Assembly (NCBI GenBank): GCA_015066875.1
Contig: SVNM01000006.1
Location: 1 to 49,815 of the forward strand
Source: Ruminococcus sp.
GTDB taxonomy: Bacteria; Bacillota; Clostridia; Oscillospirales; Ruminococcaceae
Direction: 5' to 3'
Length of the DNA: 49,815 nt
The notes below the pieces were generated by a model, which was not told the origin of the DNA, did no database searches, and saw nothing but the letters and a program-made list of their open reading frames with translations. Position 1 is the first letter of the stretch; each line of letters starts with the position of its first letter. A program made the translations under genes and the position numbers. This document shows, piece after piece, positions 1 through 6,492 of the stretch.

Positions 1-46
1 TGTTTTCGTTATCATCTGACCATTAACAAAACAGGAGTGAAAAAAT

Positions 47-511
47 ATGGCTATCGGCGAAAGAATTAGATTTATCCGCAATCTGCGTGGAATGACACAG
101 AAATGGCTTGGTATGGCTGTTGGCTTTCCAGAGAAAACAGCAGACATCAGACTTGCGCAGTACGAGTCAGGAACGAGAACACCAAAGGCAGAGCTGACAA
201 AGGAAATAGCGAAAACACTTGACGTCTCTCCGGCAGCGCTTGATGTTCCGAACATAGAGAGCTATATCGGGCTTATGCACACGCTCTTTGCTCTTGAGGA
301 TTTATATGGTTTCCGTATTGATACGCTCAATGATGAGGTGTGTATTAGATTGGATAAGGATAATGGTGTAGAGTTTCTTACAATGACCGAAATGTTCACT
401 GCTTGGCAGAAACAGGCAGAGAAATACCGTAATGGTGAAATTTCCAAAGAGGAATATGATAATTGGAGATATAATTATCCTAGAGATGATATGACAAAGT
501 TGGGAGAGTGA
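47..511 (+). CDS. XRE-family HTH regulator
   Basis: A 154-residue protein with an N-terminal Cro/C1-type helix-turn-helix (about residues 5-60, with the recognition-helix region near LAQYESGTRTP) and a C-terminal domain of about 90 residues. The C-terminal domain closely resembles that of the XRE gene at 1657-2130: both have HTLF-LE-YG followed by GEI-EEYD-W-YP. An AGGAG ribosome site lies about 10 bases before the ATG. It sits 6 bases before the GIY-YIG gene in the same direction, so the two probably form an operon. It is likely the repressor of a neighbouring mobile element whose remainder lies outside the window. The family call is firm; the target is unknown. Confidence 0.85.
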   Translation: MAIGERIRFIRNLRGMTQKWLGMAVGFPEKTADIRLAQYESGTRTPKAELTKEIAKTLDVSPAALDVPNIESYIGLMHTLFALEDLYGFRIDTLNDEVCIRLDKDNGVEFLTMTEMFTAWQKQAEKYRNGEISKEEYDNWRYNYPRDDMTKLGE

Positions 512-517
512 TTATTA

Positions 518-1360
518 ATGGCATTTGGTAAAGTTATTAAATTGTTTTTAGTTGATGGTACTCCAAATGGACGATGGATTTGTGAATTGTCAAATTGGAC
601 AGGGATTGCATATAAAATTCCGCGAAGTATGATAAAAGAAAGCGAAAATCGAACAGAGCTTTCTTCGCCAGGAGTATATTTTTTGTTTGGTTATGATGAT
701 GTTAACGATAAACCACTTATTTATATTGGGGAAGCAGAAGATATTATAAAAAGATTAAAGCAACATTTAGAAAAAAAGGATAATTGGAATGAAGCTATTG
801 CTTTTATTAGTAAGGATTCCAATCTGAATAAAGCACACATAAAATACTTAGAAAATCAGTTTTACGGTATTGCAAAAGAATGTGATAGATATTCTATAGA
901 TAACAGTAATACACCTACTAAATCTTCGGTATCGGAGGCAGAGCAAGCCGAATTAGAAGAATTTATTTACAACGCCAAAATACTTGTGAATGCACTTGGT
1001 CATAAGACATTTGAAAAATATTCGGAAAATCAAACTGAAAACCAGAATAATAATCCTATTTTTACTGTATCTGCAGGTACAGGTAAAGCTTATGGTATGC
1101 CAACATCAGATGGTTTTGTCCTGCTTAAAGGTTCTTCTATACATAAATCTGCTGCAGAATCTTTAAACAACGGAATAAAGAAAAAAGTTGAACAAAGTAG
1201 AGCAAGCGGCGAAATTAAAGATGATGTTTTGCAAAACGATAAATTGTTTTCGAGTTCATCATCTGCAGCGGCTTTCGCTGCAGGTTATAGCATTAGCGGT
1301 TCACAACAATGGAAAACTGAAAAAGGTGAAACATTAAAATCTTTTGAAACAAATAAATAG
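518..1360 (+). CDS. GIY-YIG nuclease-domain protein with DUF4357
   Basis: A 280-residue protein. A GIY-YIG core spans about residues 50-120: GVY at 52-54, YIG at 69-71, Arg79 in the KRL helix and Glu112 in LENQ, which match the usual catalytic positions. The C-terminal part (about 195-270) has the DUF4357 signature of VLLKGS followed by SSSSAAAFAAGYSISG and W. Proteins of this build are common in accessory DNA and are often misnamed in databases; a role in restriction or defence is possible but not shown. The gene is visibly more AT-rich than the chromosomal genes further right. It follows the XRE gene by 6 bases and ends at a strong hairpin. Confidence 0.8.
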   Translation: MAFGKVIKLFLVDGTPNGRWICELSNWTGIAYKIPRSMIKESENRTELSSPGVYFLFGYDDVNDKPLIYIGEAEDIIKRLKQHLEKKDNWNEAIAFISKDSNLNKAHIKYLENQFYGIAKECDRYSIDNSNTPTKSSVSEAEQAELEEFIYNAKILVNALGHKTFEKYSENQTENQNNNPIFTVSAGTGKAYGMPTSDGFVLLKGSSIHKSAAESLNNGIKKKVEQSRASGEIKDDVLQNDKLFSSSSSAAAFAAGYSISGSQQWKTEKGETLKSFETNK

Positions 1361-1364
1361 CAAA

Positions 1365-1404
1365 AAGAGCTATCCGATTTAAAATCAGATAGCTCTTAAT
1401 TTTT
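1365..1404 (+). terminator. Rho-independent terminator after the GIY-YIG gene
   Basis: The arm AAGAGCTATC (1365-1374) pairs with GATAGCTCTT (1388-1397), extended by GATTT/AAATC, and is followed by AATTTTT. It begins 5 bases after the GIY-YIG stop codon. Confidence 0.85.
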
Positions 1405-1418
1405 AGAATAATTCAAAT

Positions 1419-1436
1419 GTTGCCAAAACGTTGCCA
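1419..1436 (+). repeat. Paired GTTGCCA repeats, 11-base period
   Basis: GTTGCCA occurs at 1419-1425 and 1430-1436. Read on the other strand it is TGGCAAC, close to the TGGCTAC pair at 10181-10198, which has the same 11-base period. This resembles arm-type binding sites of tyrosine integrases near an attachment core; that role is inference. Confidence 0.5.
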
Positions 1437-1493
1437 TTTTTCTGCTATGATAACAGGAAACAACGTAGTTAAGCCGTTTGTGTGGGGCGTGTT

Positions 1494-1506
1494 ATTATTC
1501 CCACTC
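1494..1506 (+). other. Putative attachment-site core (attL side)
   Basis: ATTATTCCCACTC matches 12 of 13 bases of the segment covering the guaA stop codon at 10392-10404. The 3' end of guaA is a known integration target for genomic islands. The stretch 1361-1656 holds no gene; it contains a terminator, this core and two sets of short repeats. Confidence 0.6.
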
Positions 1507-1608
1507 GCAAACCAATAAAGCACATTTCATTTTGTGTGGTATTTAAACCGCTTTTTTATGCCGTTTCGGTTGCGATTTTATTTTTATTATTTGTGATTTA
1601 TTATAAAA

Positions 1609-1627
1609 CGGTATCATTTCGGTATCA
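1609..1627 (+). repeat. Paired CGGTATCA repeats, left end of element
   Basis: CGGTATCA occurs at 1609-1616 and 1620-1627, an 11-base period. The same octamer pair with the same period occurs just inside the other end of the element at 10316-10334. This is probably a pair of integrase arm-binding sites. Confidence 0.55.
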
Positions 1628-1656
1628 GTAGATGATTTATAAGTGATACGATATAA

Positions 1657-2130
1657 TCAATTCTTTTTCCGCTTTGCACTCAAAGACTTATGACTTTCTT
1701 CAGCGTGTGAAAGAGGATACCTCTGACACCAACTATCATACTCTTCATGTGTAATCTCACCTGCTGCCAACTGTTCCTTTTTTTCATACCAGAGAGCAAG
1801 CATTTTAGGTAGCGTTCCATTTTTGGTTGTTCCATCGAATTTAAGGCATAAAACACCGTCAATTTTTGTAGCTGTCAAGCCGTATGTTTCTTCCAGCTCA
1901 AAAAGCGTATGGAGAACGCCGACATAATCATCTATTTCGGGGTCTGATATTGCATAAACACTGACATTCAGAGCAGAGGCAATCTTTTCTAGCTGCTGTG
2001 CAGATGGTGTTCGGTTGCCTAATTCATAATTGCGGATAGCAGGTTCGCTCAATCCGCTCATAATTCCTAATTCTTTCTGCGACAAGTTACGGCTCTGTCG
2101 CAGCTTTTTTATTTTCTGCCCTGTTGTCAT
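1657..2130 (-). CDS. XRE-family repressor of the mobile element
   Basis: A 157-residue protein with an N-terminal helix-turn-helix (about residues 5-60: KKLRQSRNLSQKELG, then SEPAIRNYELGNRTPS) and a C-terminal domain homologous to that of the gene at 47-511. It is divergent from xis-int, with a 172-base shared regulatory region carrying three GTTC-N6-GAAC sites. That layout is typical of an autoregulated repressor controlling excision and mobilization genes. The start ATG has only a modest ribosome site (AAGGAGT, reading on the minus strand). The family is certain; the regulatory role is inferred from context. Confidence 0.88.
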   Translation of the reverse strand: MTTGQKIKKLRQSRNLSQKELGIMSGLSEPAIRNYELGNRTPSAQQLEKIASALNVSVYAISDPEIDDYVGVLHTLFELEETYGLTATKIDGVLCLKFDGTTKNGTLPKMLALWYEKKEQLAAGEITHEEYDSWCQRYPLSHAEESHKSLSAKRKKN

Positions 2131-2167
2131 ATTCGTTACTCCTTGTATGGATTAGTATTCTGAAACA

Positions 2168-2277
2168 ATTATAGCACATTCCGTTCAAAATTGAAATACC
2201 TAAATAAAATTTTTTTATAAACCTCTTGACAGTTCGATTATGAACTGATATAATATAAATACAGTTCAGTATTGAAC
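2168..2277. promoter_or_regulatory. Divergent promoters with three GTTC-N6-GAAC operators
   Basis: The plus-strand promoter for xis-int is TTGACA (2226-2231), a 17-base spacer, then TATAAT (2249-2254). The minus-strand promoter for the repressor is TTTCAA (2196-2191), 17 bases, then TATAAT (2173-2168). Operator-like sites lie at 2183-2196 (GTTC-N6-GAAA, over the repressor -35), 2232-2245 (within the xis promoter spacer) and 2264-2277 (just downstream of its -10). Confidence 0.75.
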
Positions 2278-2302
2278 GGAATATAAACAGGAGGTAGATA
2301 CT

Positions 2303-2494
2303 ATGACAAATTCTATTCTTATTGATGCAGCAGAAGTTGCACAAACACTTAATGTGTCAAAAGCATTTGCTTATAAGCTGGTACGGGATATGAATGATGA
2401 ACTTAAATCCAAAGGTTTTATCACGGTTGCTGGCAAAGTAAGCAGAAAATTCTTTGAAGAAAAAATCTATGGTATGAAGAAGGAGGCGATATAA
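2303..2494 (+). CDS. xis: Excisionase-like small DNA-binding protein
   Basis: A 63-residue protein with a MerR/Xis-type winged helix-turn-helix (IDAAEVAQTLNVSKAFAYKLV). It is preceded by AGGAGGTAG, and its stop overlaps the integrase start as TAATG, so the two are translationally coupled. Small HTH proteins directly upstream of tyrosine integrases normally act as directionality factors. It could also bind operators in the promoter region. Confidence 0.75.
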   Translation: MTNSILIDAAEVAQTLNVSKAFAYKLVRDMNDELKSKGFITVAGKVSRKFFEEKIYGMKKEAI

Positions 2495-3573
2495 TGCCTG
2501 TCTATAAGGATAAAAAAGCGGGCACTTGGTTTGTTTCCTTTTGGTATACTGCTTGGGACGGGAGCAAGAAGAAAAAACTCAAACGAGGCTTTGCAACAAA
2601 AAGCGATGCAAGTAAGTTTGAGAGAACATTCCTGATACAGCAGCAAGGCGATATGGAAATGACTTTTGAGGAGTTCTATGAGCTTTACAAGCAGGATATT
2701 AAGCCACGGTTGAAAATGAATACTTGGCTTACCAAAGAGGCAATTATTACAAAGCATATTATCCCGTATTTCGGAAAGCGTGTTATTTCAGATATTGCTG
2801 CAAAAGATGTGATTAAATGGCAGAACAATCTTCGGAATTGCATAGGTGAAAACGGCAAAACAATTTCTGTTTCATATTTGCACACTATACATAATCAGTT
2901 GAGTGCTATGTTCAATCACGCAATACGCTTTTACAACCTCACAACAAACCCTGCGTCCAAAGCAGGTAATGTAAGCACATCTGAAAAGACAGAAATGAAG
3001 TTCTGGACGCAGGAAGAATACAAAAAGTTCTCGGAAGTAATGATGGATAAGCCTGTTTCATTCTATGCCTTTGAAATGCTCTACTGGTGCGGTATCAGAG
3101 AGGGCGAACTACTGGCACTGACACCTGCTGACTTCGACTTTGAAAAAGGTACTGTATCTATTTCAAAATCATATCAGCGTATTGACAAGCAGGATATAAT
3201 CACAACACCGAAAACCCCTAAAAGCAACAGGATTATACAAATGCCTGATTTCCTTGTTGATGAAATGCAGGATTACATCGGGCAATTATATAAGATACAA
3301 CCTAATGACAGACTATTTGTTATTTCAAAGCATTATCTTCACAACGAGATGGACAGAGGTGCTAAAACTGCGGGAATAAAGCGGATAAGGATACACGATA
3401 TTCGTCACAGCCATATAAGTTTGCTCATAGATATGGGATTTTCTGCGGTAGCAATCGCTGACCGAGTCGGACACGAAAGCATAGATATTACATATCGTTA
3501 CGCTCATCTGTTCCCATCGACACAGCTTGAAATGGCAGATAAATTAAGTACATTCAGAAAAGGAGAAGATTAA
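2494..3573 (+). CDS. int: Tyrosine site-specific integrase
   Basis: A 359-residue Tn916/phage-type integrase. An N-terminal arm-binding region (about 1-55) with many Lys/Arg residues precedes a SAM-like core-binding domain (about 58-160) and a C-terminal catalytic domain. Catalytic residues are Arg202 in CGIREGELLAL, a Lys near 240-243, His301-x-x-Arg304 in HDIRH, His327 in RVGHESI, and nucleophile Tyr336 in YRYAHL. All are present, so the enzyme looks active. It presumably recombines the circular element with the guaA 3' end (10392-10404). It is coupled to xis upstream and followed by mobC one base after its stop. Confidence 0.95.
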   Translation: MPVYKDKKAGTWFVSFWYTAWDGSKKKKLKRGFATKSDASKFERTFLIQQQGDMEMTFEEFYELYKQDIKPRLKMNTWLTKEAIITKHIIPYFGKRVISDIAAKDVIKWQNNLRNCIGENGKTISVSYLHTIHNQLSAMFNHAIRFYNLTTNPASKAGNVSTSEKTEMKFWTQEEYKKFSEVMMDKPVSFYAFEMLYWCGIREGELLALTPADFDFEKGTVSISKSYQRIDKQDIITTPKTPKSNRIIQMPDFLVDEMQDYIGQLYKIQPNDRLFVISKHYLHNEMDRGAKTAGIKRIRIHDIRHSHISLLIDMGFSAVAIADRVGHESIDITYRYAHLFPSTQLEMADKLSTFRKGED

Positions 3574-3574
3574 G

Positions 3575-3901
3575 ATGTCGGCTAAAAATCTTGACAGAAA
3601 AGGAAGATTTCGCAGTAAAACCATTGCTTTCAGAGTATCGTCCGAAGAAAATGAACAGCTTAATATAGCTGTGGCGTTGTCTGGATTAACGAAACAGGAC
3701 TATATCACAAATCGTCTGTTATCCAGAGATATTGTGGTACAGCCTAATCCTAGAGTGTATAAAGCTCTGAAAAATCAGCTTGAAATGGTATATTCCGAAC
3801 TCAAACGCATTGATAATGGAGAAAATACAAACAGCGAACTCCTCGAAACCATCAACCTCATCGCCGTAACTCTGAACGGCATAAAAGGCGGTGAGAGCTG
3901 A
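3575..3901 (+). CDS. MobC-like relaxosome accessory protein
   Basis: A 108-residue protein with a basic N-terminus and a ribbon-helix-helix-like segment (FRVSSEENEQLNIAVALSGLTKQDYITNRLL), as in MobC-type proteins that bind oriT and assist the relaxase. It is sandwiched between int and the ATPase gene, whose ATG overlaps its stop as TGATG. The relaxase itself is encoded further downstream at 6493. Its function as an oriT accessory factor is inferred from family and neighbourhood. Confidence 0.7.
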   Translation: MSAKNLDRKGRFRSKTIAFRVSSEENEQLNIAVALSGLTKQDYITNRLLSRDIVVQPNPRVYKALKNQLEMVYSELKRIDNGENTNSELLETINLIAVTLNGIKGGES

Positions 3902-5034
3902 TGCCCGAAAAAGAAAAGACCGCTCCGAATGCACCTACGGCAATAGGTGCGGAGCAGCCTTCGCAAAATAATTGTAATAATATTATAACAGAAAATTCTG
4001 AAAATTTCAATAGCAGCAGGAACATTTTACAAATGGTGCGGCAGGCGTTCGATCCGTATCATATCAACACTTTCACGATGGAAGAATTGCTGAATACGGC
4101 GTATGCTCCCGTAACACCGATTATTGATGACCTGCTCTATCCGGGCGTTTATCTCTTTGTAGGAGCGCCAAAGCTGGGAAAGAGCTTTCTGATGGCACAG
4201 CTCGCATATCACGTTAGTAAGGGTATTCCGTTGTGGAATTATACTGTTCATCAGGGCACGGTCTTGTACCTTGCCCTTGAGGATACATACCCTCGTCTGC
4301 AAAGGCGTTTATCACGAATGTTTGATGTAAGCGGAACAGAAAAACTGCATTTCTCAATTACATCAAGCGGCATAGACAGCGGCTTGGATAAGGGACTTGA
4401 GGGCTTTGTGCAGCAATATCCCGATACAAAGCTGATAATAATCGATACGCTCCAGAAAGTGCGAGAAACCGGCGGTGTGGAATACAGTTATGCCAACGAT
4501 TATCAGATTATGTCAAAGCTGAAAGAGATAGCTGACAGGTACGGAATATGCTTGCTGCTTGTTCATCATACTCGAAAGCAGCGGTCTGACGACAGCTACG
4601 ATACCGTATCGGGAACAAATGGTCTGTTTGGTGCGGCTGACGGAGCGTTTCTCTTGCAAAAAGAAAAGCGCACAGCGAATACTGCAACTCTTGAAATATC
4701 GGGACGTGACCAGCAAGACCAGAAACTGCACCTAGTCCGTAATACAGAAAAGCTCTATTGGGAACTGGAGCGTACCGAAACAGAGCTTTGGAAAGAACCG
4801 CCCGAACCTATACTTGACAGGATTGCGGAGTTTATAACTGCAGACAATCCCCATTGGGTTGGGACAGCTACGGAGCTTATCGAGAAAATCGGGACGGACA
4901 TTCCCGTAAATGCAATCACAAAAAAGCTGAATGTCAATGTAGGTCGGCTTTTTAATGAGTACAGCATTGTTTACAAAAGCAGCCGCACCCACGACGGACG
5001 CAGGATTGAACTGCATTTCGGCTCTGCTCCGTGA
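3901..5034 (+). CDS. RepA-like AAA ATPase (DnaB/RecA-fold replicative helicase type)
   Basis: A 377-residue protein. A disordered N-terminus (1-40) precedes a RecA-fold ATPase: Walker A GAPKLGKS at 88-95, the LALEDTYPRLQRRL motif near 124-137, Walker B LIIID ending at Asp182, and the sensor-like LLLVHHTRKQ. A winged-helix-like tail follows. This is the AAA_25/RepA type found in plasmids and mobilizable elements, where it unwinds DNA during replication of the excised circle. Its stop codon lies inside the first arm of the large inverted array at 5029-5115, which strengthens a replication role. The exact helicase activity is not proven. Confidence 0.82.
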   Translation: MPEKEKTAPNAPTAIGAEQPSQNNCNNIITENSENFNSSRNILQMVRQAFDPYHINTFTMEELLNTAYAPVTPIIDDLLYPGVYLFVGAPKLGKSFLMAQLAYHVSKGIPLWNYTVHQGTVLYLALEDTYPRLQRRLSRMFDVSGTEKLHFSITSSGIDSGLDKGLEGFVQQYPDTKLIIIDTLQKVRETGGVEYSYANDYQIMSKLKEIADRYGICLLLVHHTRKQRSDDSYDTVSGTNGLFGAADGAFLLQKEKRTANTATLEISGRDQQDQKLHLVRNTEKLYWELERTETELWKEPPEPILDRIAEFITADNPHWVGTATELIEKIGTDIPVNAITKKLNVNVGRLFNEYSIVYKSSRTHDGRRIELHFGSAP

Positions 5035-5115
5035 CAGTTCGTGACAGCTGTGACGGTTTTTATGATAGCGGTGGCGGTGTCTAAATAACCGTCACAACCG
5101 TCACCAGCCGTCACG
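5029..5115. repeat. Symmetric 3+3 GTGAC array (candidate oriV)
   Basis: Three GTGAC pentamers start at 5031, 5041 and 5050, and three inverted copies (GTCAC) start at 5091, 5100 and 5110. Spacings are 10 and 9 on the left and 9 and 10 on the right, so all six are symmetric about 5072.5. The flanking bases also match: about 26 of 33 positions pair between 5029-5061 and the reverse complement of 5083-5115. The position directly after repA suggests an iteron-type origin or an ssDNA hairpin origin. The rest of the gap to 5224 shows nothing recognisable. Confidence 0.65.
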
Positions 5116-5224
5116 CAAGGGGGAATTAACTGACCGATAAATTGGAAGAACTGTCAAACTGAAATTTTCAAGTGTGTTGTTAATTTCCTATAGAAAGATA
5201 TGTTATGTGACACACTACGGAATA

Positions 5225-5791
5225 CTATATATCACAAACTTTATAGCAAAAATAAGTTCCTGGAGTTATATTGTCATCATCATAATATAATAATCCAATT
5301 TTGTTGAATCTAAATATCTGATTATAATCCTTCTTTGTCAATTCTTCATGAGCTTTGCAATATGATTCAAATGGTGCCCCACCAATAGCAAATGTCATAT
5401 GAAAAATATAATCATCATCATGCTCTGCTGGACATGGTCCAAATTTTTCATTTAATCCTTCATTTAATTTTTTCTGCGCTTCTAACAATTGAACTGTTTC
5501 TTTAACTCGCAAGCTCATACACCCCGATGGAGTTCCTCCTAACACATTTGAAGGACATACATCCAATTGCACAAATTCAATATCAAAAGGAGATAGTTCC
5601 TTGGCAAACTCATTAAAGAACTCTTCCATATCCTCTAAGTTTGGAATTGAAAACGGTTGTTTCAAAGAAACATGCTGTGGCAATCTAGCCATCTCAAATC
5701 CCATTTTCCCATACTTATGTGCTTCTAACATTAGTTTTCTACCATAATTTTCTGCATTATTATCTGCAATTAGCACAATTGTAGCTTTCAT
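5225..5791 (-). CDS. 2H phosphoesterase-superfamily protein (2'-5' RNA ligase-like)
   Basis: A 188-residue protein with the two hallmark H-x-(T/S)-h motifs: HVSL at residues 40-43 and HMTF at 131-134, about 90 residues apart as in LigT/2H enzymes. Members act on 2',5' or cyclic phosphates of RNA or nucleotides, including signalling nucleotides. It is encoded against the direction of the element's operon, has its own promoter and AGGAGGTAG ribosome site, and is AT-rich, so it looks like an acquired cargo gene. The substrate cannot be told from sequence; RNA repair or degradation of a cyclic nucleotide signal are both open. Confidence 0.75.
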   Translation of the reverse strand: MKATIVLIADNNAENYGRKLMLEAHKYGKMGFEMARLPQHVSLKQPFSIPNLEDMEEFFNEFAKELSPFDIEFVQLDVCPSNVLGGTPSGCMSLRVKETVQLLEAQKKLNEGLNEKFGPCPAEHDDDYIFHMTFAIGGAPFESYCKAHEELTKKDYNQIFRFNKIGLLYYDDDNITPGTYFCYKVCDI

Positions 5792-5845
5792 TCTTTCTAC
5801 CTCCTATTTCATAGTTCTTACAAATTCAAGTTTATCGTTTAGTCC

Positions 5846-5874
5846 ATTATACCACATCCATCCACAAAAATCAA
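5846..5874 (-). promoter_or_regulatory. Promoter of the 2H phosphoesterase gene
   Basis: On the minus strand: TTGATT (5874-5869), a 17-base spacer, then TATAAT (5851-5846), about 55 bases before the ATG. Confidence 0.7.
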
Positions 5875-5893
5875 TACGAAAGGACTTATAATT

Positions 5894-6220
5894 ATGACCG
5901 AACTCAAACAAACCTTAACCATCGAAGAACAGGAACTTATGCAAAATCCCATTGACCGTTGGGGACAGGAATGGCGGAAATTTATGCAGACGCATTATCC
6001 CGAAGAAATCCACGCTCTGCAAGAAAATCAGAAATGGGAGCTTATCCCTCGGCAGATAGACAAGGAGGCTTGGAAAATGTGGGAGCTGCTGCGAAAACAG
6101 TATGCGGTGAAAAATCCCCGCCCGACAACTTTCCTTGAAATCGCAGAATGGGAGAAAAAGCGAACTCTCATAATCGAGCACGAAATTATGGAGCAGATTG
6201 TTCTGCAAATTCGTGGCTGA
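5894..6220 (+). CDS. TnpV-like small transposon protein
   Basis: A 108-residue, charged, helical protein without signal or membrane segments. Its start (MTELKQTLTIEEQELM) and overall layout recall the TnpV family found in Firmicute mobile elements, whose role is not established. It is preceded by AAAGGA and followed 10 bases later by a terminator, so it is a separate transcription unit between the cargo gene and the relaxase. The family assignment is moderate; no catalytic motif is visible. Confidence 0.5.
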   Translation: MTELKQTLTIEEQELMQNPIDRWGQEWRKFMQTHYPEEIHALQENQKWELIPRQIDKEAWKMWELLRKQYAVKNPRPTTFLEIAEWEKKRTLIIEHEIMEQIVLQIRG

Positions 6221-6230
6221 TAAAAAAATT

Positions 6231-6258
6231 GCAGCAGCGGAGTTTTTTTCGCTGCTGT
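6231..6258 (+). terminator. Hairpin after the TnpV-like gene
   Basis: GCAGCAGCG (6231-6239) pairs with CGCTGCTGT (6250-6258), with a T-rich loop and a weakly T-rich tail. Confidence 0.55.
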
Positions 6259-6390
6259 TTGAATTTCGTTTTCTGCGGTTTTCTGAATTTTTGCAATTCT
6301 GCGTAAATATTATTTTTTCAGTTTTGCAAAAATCGGGGTTTCAGGCGGGTTTGCCTCCTGACGAAATGTGATACTGATGAGGCTCCGCCT

Positions 6391-6426
6391 TGTCAATATC
6401 ACTATTGAGTTATAGTAACATTGACA
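6391..6426. other. Nested hairpin upstream of the relaxase (candidate oriT)
   Basis: TGTCAAT (6391-6397) pairs with ATTGACA (6420-6426), and inside it ACTAT (6401-6405) pairs with ATAGT (6412-6416), separated by a 6-base loop. It lies 67 bases before the MobV relaxase ATG, the usual oriT location for Mob/Pre elements. The nick site was not identified. Confidence 0.5.
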
Positions 6427-6492
6427 CCGTACCCCATAACCGCACAAACAATTTATTAGATTTTTATAAAAATCGTAAAAGGAGGTAAAGCT

